Below, in pieces: positions 25,813 through 32,605 of a stretch of DNA of 64,000 bases. The DNA comes from Gaiellasilicea sp963829845. GTDB lineage: Bacteria > Actinomycetota > Thermoleophilia > Gaiellales > Gaiellaceae. Below the pieces are notes generated by a model that searched no databases, was not told the origin of the DNA, and saw only the letters and a program-made list of their open reading frames with translations. The stretch lies in NCBI GenBank assembly GCA_963829845.1, contig CAWHKD010000020.1, positions 1 to 64,000 of the forward strand, in the 5' to 3' direction. The position numbers were made by a program, and so were the translations under genes. The stretch's first letter is position 1; each line of letters opens with the position of its first letter.

Positions 25813-26319
25813 CTATGTGAAGACGATCTGGCCGCCGGCGGCCTTGTCGTAGAACTCGCCGACGCTGATGATGTCCTCGACCTGTGGGACGAAGTCGTCC
25901 ATCGTCAGCCCGAACATGTCGACGGTCGCCTTGCAGGCATACAGGCGGACGCCTGAGTCGGCGACGAGCTCGATGAACTCGGGGATCGGCGGGATGTCGA
26001 TCTTCTCCATCTGCCGCTGCATCATCCGGGTCGCGACTGCGGAGAAGCCTGGGATCGCGCCGAGCCAGGTCGGCAGGTGCATGCCGGGGTTGCCGACGGT
26101 GGCCACCTTGATCTTCTCGTAGCGGTCCTTGCGGATGGCGTCCAGTCCGAAGAACGTGAAGAAGAGGTCGGCCTCGATGCCTTCCATGCGGGCGCCGTTG
26201 GCCATGATCAGCGCCGGGTAGATGCCCTCGAGCGAGCCTTTCGAGACGACGATCGCCGCCTTCTCGATCGCGTCGCGCTCGGTGGGTGCGGCGGTCGGGG
26301 TGTCGAGTAGCTCGGTCAT
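25813..26319 (-). CDS. DsrE/DsrF/peroxiredoxin-like sulfur-carrier family protein
   Basis: ATG at 26319. 168 residues of the DsrE/F-like family: AAIVVSKGSLEGIYPALIMA, FFTFFGLDAIRKDRYEKIKV, then PGIPEFIELVADSG-type helix and VRLYACKATVDMFGL with the conserved Cys. A variable loop includes MMQRQMEKIDIPP. These proteins carry persulfide sulfur or sense it at membranes. It lies between a TusE/DsrC-like gene and DUF5661 in a one-strand cluster with an SQR-like oxidoreductase, supporting a sulfane-sulfur relay role. Confidence 0.88.
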   Translation of the reverse strand: MTELLDTPTAAPTERDAIEKAAIVVSKGSLEGIYPALIMANGARMEGIEADLFFTFFGLDAIRKDRYEKIKVATVGNPGMHLPTWLGAIPGFSAVATRMMQRQMEKIDIPPIPEFIELVADSGVRLYACKATVDMFGLTMDDFVPQVEDIISVGEFYDKAAGGQIVFT

Positions 26320-26330
26320 CGGGTTTCCTC

Positions 26331-26648
26331 CTAGATGCAGCCCTTGGGCTTGGGGATGCCGCCGATCTTGGCGGCGAGCTTCGCGGGGCCTTTGGGGAAG
26401 AGCTGGTAGAGCTCCTTGATCGGGACTCCCGATTCTTTGCCGAGTGAGCGGATCGAGGGCGCGGTCCCGGTGGCGAGGTAGCGGTCGCGCATAAAGCGCA
26501 CGACGAGCCAGTGGCGCTCGGTCAGCTCGCCGATGCCGGTGTCGCGTGCGATTGCCTCCGCGATCGTCTCGTTCCACTGGTCCGGGTCGGTCAGGAACCC
26601 TTCAGCGTCGACGTCGACGGGAGCGTCGGCGATGAGCGTTGTGGTCAT
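26331..26648 (-). CDS. TusE/DsrC-family sulfur relay protein
   Basis: 105 residues. FLTDPDQWNETIAEAIARDT, then ELTERHWLVVRFMRDRYLAT and PSIRSLGKESGV lead to the C-terminal arm IGGIPKPKGCI. The penultimate Cys (CysA) that carries persulfide is present. The second cysteine found about ten residues upstream in dissimilatory DsrC is absent, so it resembles TusE-type carriers. It presumably passes sulfur to or from the adjacent DsrE-like protein. Confidence 0.9.
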   Translation of the reverse strand: MTTTLIADAPVDVDAEGFLTDPDQWNETIAEAIARDTGIGELTERHWLVVRFMRDRYLATGTAPSIRSLGKESGVPIKELYQLFPKGPAKLAAKIGGIPKPKGCI

Positions 26649-26660
26649 GTCCTTCTCCTC

Positions 26661-27905
26661 TCACGCGTGGGTTCGCGTCTTGCCGCTGGTCGGCATGGCC
26701 GGCCCGATGAGGGGCAGGTCGCGACCGGGCAGGAGCGCGTGCCAGTAGATCGACTGGAAGAGCAGCTTTCCGAGGTGGTTGAGCCGCGATTCCTTCAGGA
26801 GTGGCAGGCCGACTGCCGTCGGGAAGTGGCCCGGTAGGGGCTCGGTCTCGTAGTTGAAGTCGATCAGGAGGGCCTTGTGGAAGCCCGTCTCGATGAAGCA
26901 GTTGGCATGGCCGTCGTAGCCGGCCTCCAGCTCCTCGTAGGCCAGGAAGCGCGCGACGTTCTCTGCCAGCACCTCTGCCTCGAAGTGCGTCACCGATCCC
27001 GCCTTCGAGGTCGGCAGGTCGGTGGCGTCGCCGAGGGCGAAGACGTTCGGCTTCGAAGACGCCTGCAGCGTCGCCTTGTCGGTGGGCACGAAGCCGAGCG
27101 CGTCCCCGAGCCCCGGCGAGCGCTCGACGAAGGCGGCGCCACCGTGGAGCGGGACCGTGACGAGCAGATCGAAGTCGAGCTCGCGCCCGTCGTAGGAGGC
27201 GAGCTTGCCGCCGACACCGTCGACCTCGCCGGCGTTGAACTCAGTCACGAGCTCGATCTCCTTCTTGGCGAGCAGGCCGCCGAGAAGCTCGGAGGCGATC
27301 GGCTTCGTGAAGGCGCCGTCGAGCGGCGTCACGTAGACGAGCTCGGTCTTGCCGCGGAGCTTCCGCTCACGGAGGTACCAGTCGGCCAAGAAGGCGAACT
27401 CGAGCGGAGCGACCGGGCATTTGATCGGCATGTCGACGAGGTTGACGACCAGCCGGCCGCCGTCGAAGCACTCGAGGGCCCGCCGGAGCTGATCCGCTCC
27501 CTCGGGGCTGTAGAAAGTGAAGGCCCGCTCATTCCAGCCGGGCCCGGTAAGGCCCTCGGTCTCCTCGGGCTGAAGCCGGCTGCCGGATGCGACGACAAGG
27601 ACGTCGTAGGGCAGCACGGTCCGATCGTCGAGCAGGACCTCGTCGCGCTCGATCCAGACTTCAGCGACCTCGTTCTGATGGAAGACAATGCCGTCGTGGA
27701 GCTGACGGCGGCGTGGCCGCACGATCTCGTCGAGCTGCGCGAGCCCGAATGGGACGAACAGGAGGCCGGGCTGGTAGACGTGCCGGTCGTCCTGGTCGAC
27801 GACGTGGATCTCCGCCTCGTCGGCGTCGAAGCGGCGGCGCAGTCGGTTAGCCGCCATCGTGCCGCCGGTGCCGCCGCCGAGGATCACGATCTGCATCCTG
27901 CTCAC
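26661..27905 (-). CDS. sqr: sulfide:quinone oxidoreductase-like FAD enzyme
   Basis: 414 residues. The FAD-binding Rossmann motif is MQIVILGGGTGGTMAANRLR. A second nucleotide site is VVASGSRLQPEETEG and a conserved FAD contact is NVFALGDATDLPTSKAGS. MPIKCPVAPLEF holds a Cys in the position expected of catalytic SQR cysteines. The C-terminal ending GKLLFQSIYWHALLPGRDLP is membrane-associating in this class. It likely oxidises sulfide or persulfide and passes electrons to quinone; the sulfur product could load the DsrE/TusE-like carriers encoded next. GTGA-type overlap with OsmC gene upstream. Confidence 0.88.
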   Translation of the reverse strand: MSRMQIVILGGGTGGTMAANRLRRRFDADEAEIHVVDQDDRHVYQPGLLFVPFGLAQLDEIVRPRRRQLHDGIVFHQNEVAEVWIERDEVLLDDRTVLPYDVLVVASGSRLQPEETEGLTGPGWNERAFTFYSPEGADQLRRALECFDGGRLVVNLVDMPIKCPVAPLEFAFLADWYLRERKLRGKTELVYVTPLDGAFTKPIASELLGGLLAKKEIELVTEFNAGEVDGVGGKLASYDGRELDFDLLVTVPLHGGAAFVERSPGLGDALGFVPTDKATLQASSKPNVFALGDATDLPTSKAGSVTHFEAEVLAENVARFLAYEELEAGYDGHANCFIETGFHKALLIDFNYETEPLPGHFPTAVGLPLLKESRLNHLGKLLFQSIYWHALLPGRDLPLIGPAMPTSGKTRTHA

Positions 27906-28339
27906 GACGGTCCTCCGACAAGTTCGACGGCGCGCCCTCCGACGCCTCGCTTAACCGTCTCCTCGAACTCGAACCCAGCCTCGATCGAGCGGCGAAGCGG
28001 ACAGGCGGCCGCGACCTTCTCTAACCTCGCGACCTGCTCGTCCGTGAGTTCGCCGGTGAGCGCGACGGCGACCGTGAACCTCCGCGGCGTCGCGCGGTGG
28101 TCGTAGTCGACGTCGACCGTGACCTGACCGAGATCCCAGCCTTTCGTGCGTCCGTACCGCACGAGCGTGGTCGAGACGCAGGCAGCGAGCGCGGCGGGGA
28201 AGAGCTCGTGCGGTGCCGGTCCGCGGTCATCACCGCCGAGGCGCTCCGGCTCGTCGGTGACGAGCCGATGGCGGCCGTCGATCACGACATCCTGGCGCAG
28301 CGTGCCGGGATTCGACCGGGCGGTTGCCGTCAAGCTCAT
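27902..28339 (-). CDS. OsmC-family peroxidase
   Basis: 145 residues. ATARSNPGTLRQDVVIDGRH and PAPHELFPAALAACVSTTLV with the first catalytic Cys; the second is in VAAACPLRRSIEAGF. OsmC/Ohr proteins reduce organic hydroperoxides and can act on persulfides. The stop overlaps the start of the SQR-like gene, linking it to sulfur chemistry. ATG at 28339. No intergenic space for a separate promoter. Confidence 0.9.
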   Translation of the reverse strand: MSLTATARSNPGTLRQDVVIDGRHRLVTDEPERLGGDDRGPAPHELFPAALAACVSTTLVRYGRTKGWDLGQVTVDVDYDHRATPRRFTVAVALTGELTDEQVARLEKVAAACPLRRSIEAGFEFEETVKRGVGGRAVELVGGPS

Positions 28340-28476
28340 CGCGCGTCCCTGTTCATCGCTCCTAACCCAGCCTGGCGCTCGGTGGGACCAGCGTCATCAG
28401 GGACGTCCCGAGTGCGGCTGCGGACAAGTACGCGGTTCCGTGACCGCGCACCGCCGCCGGGAAATCGCTATCCGCC

Positions 28477-28818
28477 TCAGCGTTCGACCGGATGGGCTGC
28501 GCGCTCGATCACCTCGTCCAGGAAGCGGCCGATCGTGGCGGCCGGATGCGCGCCGACGAAGCCGGTCGCTGGCTCGCGGTCGACGAATACGGCGACGGTC
28601 GGGATGCTCTGGGTGCCGTAACGGGCGGCCAGCGTCTGCTCGGCGTCGACTTCGATCCCGACGAGCTCGAACTTGCCGGCGCGCTCGGCGACGGCGGATT
28701 CGATCGCCGGGCCGAGCATGCGGCAGGGACCGCACCAGGCCGCCCAGAAGTCGACGACGGGAATCTCGCCCGAGCGCTCGATCATGCCGCGGTCGAAGGT
28801 AGCGGTGGTGACGTTCAT
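28477..28818 (-). CDS. trxA: thioredoxin
   Basis: 113 residues with VVDFWAAWCGPCRMLGPAIE (active site WCGPC), then the VDAEQTLAARYGTQSIPTVA segment with the cis-proline. A full-length cytoplasmic thioredoxin. It lies between a truncated ArsR regulator upstream and an OsmC gene downstream; the 137-bp gap 28340-28476 shows no gene. In this context it may reduce persulfides released by the SQR/TusE/DsrE relay. Confidence 0.93.
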   Translation of the reverse strand: MNVTTATFDRGMIERSGEIPVVDFWAAWCGPCRMLGPAIESAVAERAGKFELVGIEVDAEQTLAARYGTQSIPTVAVFVDREPATGFVGAHPAATIGRFLDEVIERAAHPVER

Positions 28819-28838
28819 GGTTCTCTCCCTCTGGTTGG

Positions 28839-29077
28839 TCAGCGGGACTGCGCCTGGCCGGTCTCGACGAGGGTGGTCAGGGCCGCGAGCTGCGTCTGGA
28901 CGGATCCGCAGACCTGCTCGCAGAGGCCGAGCACGCCCTCGTCGACGATCCGGTAGTGGACACGCGTCCCGTCCTTGCGACGGCCGACGAGCCGACGTCC
29001 GCGAGGACGGCCAGGTGCTTGGAGACGTTCTGCTGGCTCGCGCCGAGCTGCTCGGCGAGACTTCCTCGATCCCGCAC
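28839..29077 (-). CDS. ArsR-family regulator, N-terminally truncated and frameshifted
   Basis: From a GTG at 29077: GSLAEQLGASQQNVSKHLAV is the winged-helix recognition region. After one missing base near 28990 the wing and dimer helix follow (RRKDGTRVHYRIVDEGVLGL then CEQVCGSVQTQLAALTT). The usual first 30-40 residues (ALADPTR-type helix) are missing and upstream DNA is unrelated. Two cysteines spaced CEQVC in the C-terminal helix could sense thiols, persulfide or metal. Likely regulator of the thioredoxin/OsmC/SQR run. Confidence 0.7.
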
Positions 29078-29096
29078 TCAGCATCCTGGCGGCTGG

Positions 29097-29309
29097 ATGG
29101 TCACTCCTCGAGGCGACCTGCGCGCGGTGCCCGCGCACGGCAGAGAAGCGACGTACCACTGGCGGCGCAACAACCTCGTGACTGAGGTGCATGTCGAGTG
29201 CTACGGCGATTGCGGGCCTGACCTGGATGCCGATGTCGACGCGGCAGCTCGAGCGTGGGCAGACGCGATCGACGAAGAAGCGAGCTCAACGCGAGCCTGC
29301 CAGCGCTAG
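29097..29309 (+). CDS. small hypothetical protein
   Basis: 70 residues from ATG 29097: TYHWRRNNLVTEVHVECYGD then CGPDLDADVDAAARAWADAI. An acidic helical C-terminus and one CYGDCG pair. Its start lies at the point where the ArsR homology ends on the other strand, so it may be a fragment brought in by rearrangement. Unknown function. Confidence 0.35.
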   Translation: MVTPRGDLRAVPAHGREATYHWRRNNLVTEVHVECYGDCGPDLDADVDAAARAWADAIDEEASSTRACQR

Positions 29310-29546
29310 CTGAAGCGTCTGACGCCGCGGCCCGACGCGCTCGACGCGCTCTACGTAACACGCGGCCGCTTGGCAGCCGCTGGCACGGGACGCGGTGCCT
29401 GTGCGCTATGCGAAAACCGCCGCCTTTCGCAGAGGCGTGGCGGGGCACCTCTCCGCGCGATCGCTCCTCATCGGGAGTCGGTCTGGGTCCACCGCCGAGT
29501 CAGGCTCGGCAAGCTGGCGTCACTCGAGCGCGCGCCGTTGCGCGCC

Positions 29547-29625
29547 AGTGCGCGCCAGGAATGGGCGGTCTCGAGCGGTCGTGAGCGGAGAGACTGCTGC
29601 CGCACGATCGAACTGCTGCCAGGCC
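29547..29625. repeat. dispersed repeat C, copy 2
   Basis: Carries the blocks CAGGAATGGGCGGTC and TGCCGCACGATCGAACTG shared with 21817-21881, here with a 10-bp insertion (TCGTGAGCGG) and preceded by CGCGCCAGTG repeats. It ends 38 bp before a tRNA-Ser gene; 29310-29546 contains no supported gene. Confidence 0.65.
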
Positions 29626-29662
29626 GGACCCCGCTTGAATAAGCGGATTCCGGCCTAGCTAG

Positions 29663-29751
29663 CGGAGAGGGAGGGATTTGAACCCTCGACGAGCCTAACG
29701 ACCCGTAACGGTTTTCGAGACCGCCGCATTCGACCGCTCTGCCACCTCTCC
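29663..29751 (-). tRNA. tRNA-Ser (anticodon CGA)
   Basis: 89 nt with acceptor GGAGAGG/CCTCTCC, discriminator G, a long serine-type variable arm and T-loop GGTTCAAATCC. The anticodon loop is CTCGAAA. No encoded CCA. Reads UCG codons. Confidence 0.95.
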
Positions 29752-29807
29752 GAGCGACGGACAGCGTAGCTCGCTCGCGCCCGTGCCAACCGAACGTCGG
29801 GAGGGAG

Positions 29808-29898
29808 CGGAGAAGGAGGGATTCGAACCCTCGATGGAGGAGTTCACCCCCATAACGCCTTAGCAGGGCGCCGCCTTCAGCCACTCGGCCACTTCTCC
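29808..29898 (-). tRNA. tRNA-Ser (anticodon GCT)
   Basis: 91 nt with acceptor GGAGAAG/CTTCTCC, long variable arm (ATGGGGGTGAACTCCTCCAT) and T-loop GGTTCGAATCC. The anticodon loop is CTGCTAA. No encoded CCA. Reads AGC/AGU codons. Confidence 0.95.
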
Positions 29899-30021
29899 GG
29901 GACGGCCATGCTATCGCACGGTCCGGCGCGGAAATCCCCCTTCGGAGGCATGACCCGGCGGGGCGGGGGCGGGAACAATACGACTGCCGGACCTCCCCCC
30001 TTACTTCCCCCGGCAACTGCG

Positions 30022-30065
30022 GCGCCCGTTTTCTGCGGCAACAGGAAGCGGGCGCTACTTTTTTT
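30022..30065 (+). terminator. intrinsic terminator without an upstream plus-strand gene
   Basis: Arms GCGCCCGTTTTCTG and CAGGAAGCGGGCGC (14 bp with two wobbles) around CGGCAA, then CTAC and seven T. Both neighbours upstream are minus-strand tRNA genes, so it would end an unannotated plus-strand transcript (about 29900-30065). Confidence 0.7.
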
Positions 30066-30088
30066 GCGTCGCCACGAGGGGCCGGAAC

Positions 30089-30118
30089 CTCAAGGTCTGA
30101 GCGCGCAAATGCCGAAAC
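30089..30118 (+). promoter_or_regulatory. candidate sigma28 (FliA/WhiG)-like promoter
   Basis: CTCAAG (30089-30094), 16-bp spacer, GCCGAAAC (30111-30118), resembling the TAAA-N15-GCCGATAA consensus. It is placed eight bases before the ATG of the gene at 30126. Two mismatches; tentative. Confidence 0.3.
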
Positions 30119-30125
30119 GATCAGC

Positions 30126-30480
30126 ATGGGTGCCGCGGTAGCCCACGAGATCTCCCCGGAGCTCGCGCTGGTCTGTCCCGAGCTGCGCGCGCACGCGCTG
30201 ACCCTCCTGCCCGCGTTCGATCCCGATGAGCTCTTCGCGATCGCTCCCTCACCACCGGCCCGGATCGTGGAGCCGCCGCGGCTCGTCCGCGTTGAGCAAG
30301 CCCCGGAGCGGCTCGTTCCTGTCGAGTCGGAGCGGCGCGTCCCTGTCGAGCCAAAGCGCCGTGCCCCGCTGCCAATCGCGCTCGTCGCCTACACGACCGA
30401 GGCGCTCACTCCTCGGCGCAGCGCGGGGCGCGGCCCTGACCACGGTGATCGCGACGGTCGCGTTCGTCCTCGCGCGCTGA
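30126..30480 (+). CDS. small tail-anchored hypothetical protein (frameshifted)
   Basis: MGAAVAHEISPELALVCPEL starts a protein of about 117 residues. The middle is Arg/Pro/Glu-rich (RLVPVESERRVPVEPKRR). After one missing base near 30410 the C-terminus is ARGAALTTVIATVAFVLAR, a single membrane helix. A cytosolic N-terminal part anchored by a tail helix is suggested. No known family. It lies downstream of the candidate sigma28-like promoter. Confidence 0.5.
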
Positions 30481-30556
30481 TTGAACCCCCCGGCGTAGGG
30501 GCGTATGCTCGGCACCGCCGTTGGGCGTCGACCGTCGCCACTATCAGGGAGTCGGA

Positions 30557-31378
30557 ATGCGAAGAGTCGTACTGCTCGCCGCCGTTCTCGCCGTCGCGCT
30601 GCCGAGCGCCGCGCTGGCGGTCTGGGGCGGCCAACCGGACACCGCGCACCCGGGTATCGGAGCCATGTACTTCGACTTCTCGGAGAACGGCAGCATCGAG
30701 GCCGACGAGCTGGTCTGCTCCGGGTCCTATGCAGGCCGCTCGAAGAACGGCGCCAATGACGTCTTCCTGACCGCGGGTCACTGTCTGCCGCCCGCCGAGG
30801 CCGGGATCCCGGCCAACGAGATCTTCGTCTCGTTCGACGGAGACGGACGCGACGGCGTCTCAGGGCTGATCGCGCTCAGCTCCTACAACCAGATGCCCGG
30901 CTTCGGTCAGAACTTCGGCGATCTGCACGACCTCGCGATCCTGCTCCTTCCATTGGGCTCGGTTCCGGCAGGCACGCCGGCGGTGCAGCTGCCGAGAGCG
31001 GGCTACCTCGACCAGCTGAAGGCGGCCGGCACGCTGAAGTTCCGGGTCGCCGACATCGTCGGCTACGGCGCGATCCCGCTCTGGGAGCTGACCGGGCGGA
31101 TCCAGTTCAGCTTCGACGGCGTCCGCCGCGCGGGAACGTCGACCATCATCGGGCTCGACAAAGCGAACCTGCACTTCACCCAGAACCGCAACGGCAACGG
31201 CACGGGGTCGGGCGTCTGCTTCGGCGACTCCGGCTCGCCCCAGCTCGACCGCGGCACCCTGCTCGTGCTCTCCGTGACGAGCTACGGCAACGGCCAGTGC
31301 AACTCGAACAACCAGAACTACCGCGTCGACACGCCGCTGGCGCGGGCGTTCCTCAGCCAGTTCCTGGCGCTCCCGTAA
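30557..31378 (+). CDS. exported trypsin-like serine protease
   Basis: ATG 30557 is preceded by GGAG. Signal peptide MRRVVLLAAVLAVALPSAAL. Chymotrypsin-fold triad: His in FLTAGHC, Asp in HDLAILLLP, Ser in CFGDSGSPQL. About 273 residues, complete. Cysteines in LVCSGSY/TAGHC and GVCFGD/QCNS can pair. Extracellular peptidase, substrate unknown. Followed by its own terminator. Confidence 0.93.
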   Translation: MRRVVLLAAVLAVALPSAALAVWGGQPDTAHPGIGAMYFDFSENGSIEADELVCSGSYAGRSKNGANDVFLTAGHCLPPAEAGIPANEIFVSFDGDGRDGVSGLIALSSYNQMPGFGQNFGDLHDLAILLLPLGSVPAGTPAVQLPRAGYLDQLKAAGTLKFRVADIVGYGAIPLWELTGRIQFSFDGVRRAGTSTIIGLDKANLHFTQNRNGNGTGSGVCFGDSGSPQLDRGTLLVLSVTSYGNGQCNSNNQNYRVDTPLARAFLSQFLALP

Positions 31379-31385
31379 AGACACT

Positions 31386-31418
31386 CGGAGACGGGGCGGA
31401 TCTCCCGCCCCGTCTCCG
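31386..31418 (+). terminator. hairpin terminator of the trypsin-like gene
   Basis: CGGAGACGGGGCGG and CCGCCCCGTCTCCG pair perfectly around a short loop, 8 bp after the stop at 31378. It also faces the 3' end of a minus-strand tRNA-Ser, so it may serve both strands. Confidence 0.75.
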
Positions 31419-31423
31419 GCCAG

Positions 31424-31512
31424 CGGAGAGGGCGGGATTTGAACCCGCGACACGCCTTTCGACGCGTACGCGATTTCCAGTCGCGCTCCTTCGGCCGCTC
31501 GGACACCTCTCC
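31424..31512 (-). tRNA. tRNA-Ser (anticodon GGA)
   Basis: 89 nt, acceptor GGAGAGG/CCTCTCC, long variable arm, T-loop GGTTCAAATCC, anticodon loop CTGGAAA. Third serine tRNA in 1.9 kb; reads UCC/UCU codons. No encoded CCA. Confidence 0.95.
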
Positions 31513-31538
31513 GGGCGCGGCACAGGGTATCGCGGCGC

Positions 31539-31702
31539 GGGAGGGGCTGGCGAGGCGTCGCTCGCAGCCGGGGCGCGATGCTCGTTCCGAGGCAAGGACG
31601 CAGGGAGCGTTGATAGCCACTGCTATCGACGCGACTGAGGACGCCGTATCGGAACGAGCAGCGGGGCCCGGCGGCTCAGTCGATGCGTCGCCAGCCCCTC
31701 CC
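31539..31702. repeat. structured repeat element A, copy 2
   Basis: Outer arms GGGAGGGGCTGGCGA (31539-31553) and TCGCCAGCCCCTCCC (31688-31702). The middle stem is TGCTCGTTCCGA with TCGGAACGAGCA, and the inner hairpin 31607-31616/31623-31632. Unpaired blocks GGCAAGGACGCAGGGA and CGACTGAGGACGCC are identical to copy 1. The element begins two bases after the minus-strand cytochrome c stop and lies upstream of tRNA-Ser(GGA). Confidence 0.85.
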
Positions 31703-31704
31703 GG

Positions 31705-32244
31705 CTACCCCTGCGTGGAGCTGGCCACGTACGCGGCGACGTCCTGGATCTGCTTCTCATCGAGCTGGCCGGCGAACGACGGCATCGCCCCCATGCCGTT
31801 CGTGACTCGCTCGATCACGAGCGCCTCATCGGGCTTGGCGTCGTCGAGGTTCGGACCTACCGTCCCGGACGCGCCCGCCGCCTCGAGCGTGTGGCAGCCG
31901 CCGCAGCCTGCGGAAGCGAAGACGGCCTCGCCGGCGGCCGGATCGCCGGAGGGCGTGCTGGGCGCCGCCTCGGTCGTCGCCGGCTCCTCCCCGGTCTCCG
32001 TGCCTTGGGTCTCCGCCGCCTCGGCCCCGTGCGCCTCTTCCTCCTCCTTCGCGAAGAAGATCACGCCCGCCATCGTCCCGACGAAGAACAGGGAGGCGAC
32101 GACAATGTAGAGGCCGAGTCGCTTGCCGGGGAAGTTCGGGTCGCGGCGCGGCAGGACGAACGCCGAGAGCAGCGCGAAGACGATGAACGCGCCGGCGAGA
32201 ACGCCGAGCCCGAGCTTCCCCTCCGACGTGATCGCGAGCAGCAC
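31705..32244 (-). CDS. membrane-anchored cytochrome c
   Basis: GTG at 32244. One N-terminal helix pair (LGVLAGAFIVFALLSAFVLP and LYIVVASLFFVGTMAGVIFF), an acidic/Ala-Thr-Pro linker, then a class I cytochrome c domain. Haem site GCGGCHTLEAAGA; axial Met in GAMPSFAGQL; C-terminal helix QIQDVAAYVASS. About 179 residues. Faces outside the membrane and carries electrons. Adjacent to clpS rather than to respiratory genes, so its partner is unknown. Confidence 0.9.
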   Translation of the reverse strand: MLLAITSEGKLGLGVLAGAFIVFALLSAFVLPRRDPNFPGKRLGLYIVVASLFFVGTMAGVIFFAKEEEEAHGAEAAETQGTETGEEPATTEAAPSTPSGDPAAGEAVFASAGCGGCHTLEAAGASGTVGPNLDDAKPDEALVIERVTNGMGAMPSFAGQLDEKQIQDVAAYVASSTQG

Positions 32245-32263
32245 GGGCCGGAACCTACCAGGG

Positions 32264-32563
32264 CTAGAGGCGGTCGAGCGGGGCCATCGTGAGGCCGAGG
32301 TCCCTGAGCTGCTCCCAGTAGAGCTCGGCCTGCTCCTTGTGGCCCGACCAGACGACCGCACGGCCGCTCGCATGGATCCTGTTGGCGAAGCTCATCCCCT
32401 GATCGAAGCCGACACCCGGCAGCACCGACGAGAGCGCAAACGCGACTCCGTCGAAGGTGTTGTGGTTGTCGTTCAGGACGATCACGCGCCAGGGCGCGTC
32501 GAGATCGCCGCCCGGATCGCCGGCACGCGGCTTCCGGATCGGTGTCACCGTCGCCGGGCTCAT
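32264..32563 (-). CDS. clpS: ATP-dependent Clp protease adaptor ClpS
   Basis: 99 residues. PWRVIVLNDNHNTFDGVAFA is the ClpS core with the N-degron-binding Asn-Asp region, followed by ALSSVLPGVGFDQGMSFANR and GRAVVWSGHKEQAELYWEQL. It delivers N-end-rule substrates to ClpAP/ClpCP. ATG at 32563. It is divergent from an M29 aminopeptidase 42 bp away and 19 bp upstream of the cytochrome c start. Confidence 0.93.
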   Translation of the reverse strand: MSPATVTPIRKPRAGDPGGDLDAPWRVIVLNDNHNTFDGVAFALSSVLPGVGFDQGMSFANRIHASGRAVVWSGHKEQAELYWEQLRDLGLTMAPLDRL

Positions 32564-32605
32564 CGGGCCGGACGGTAGCAACGGAGCGAGATAGGCTTCT
32601 CCGCC

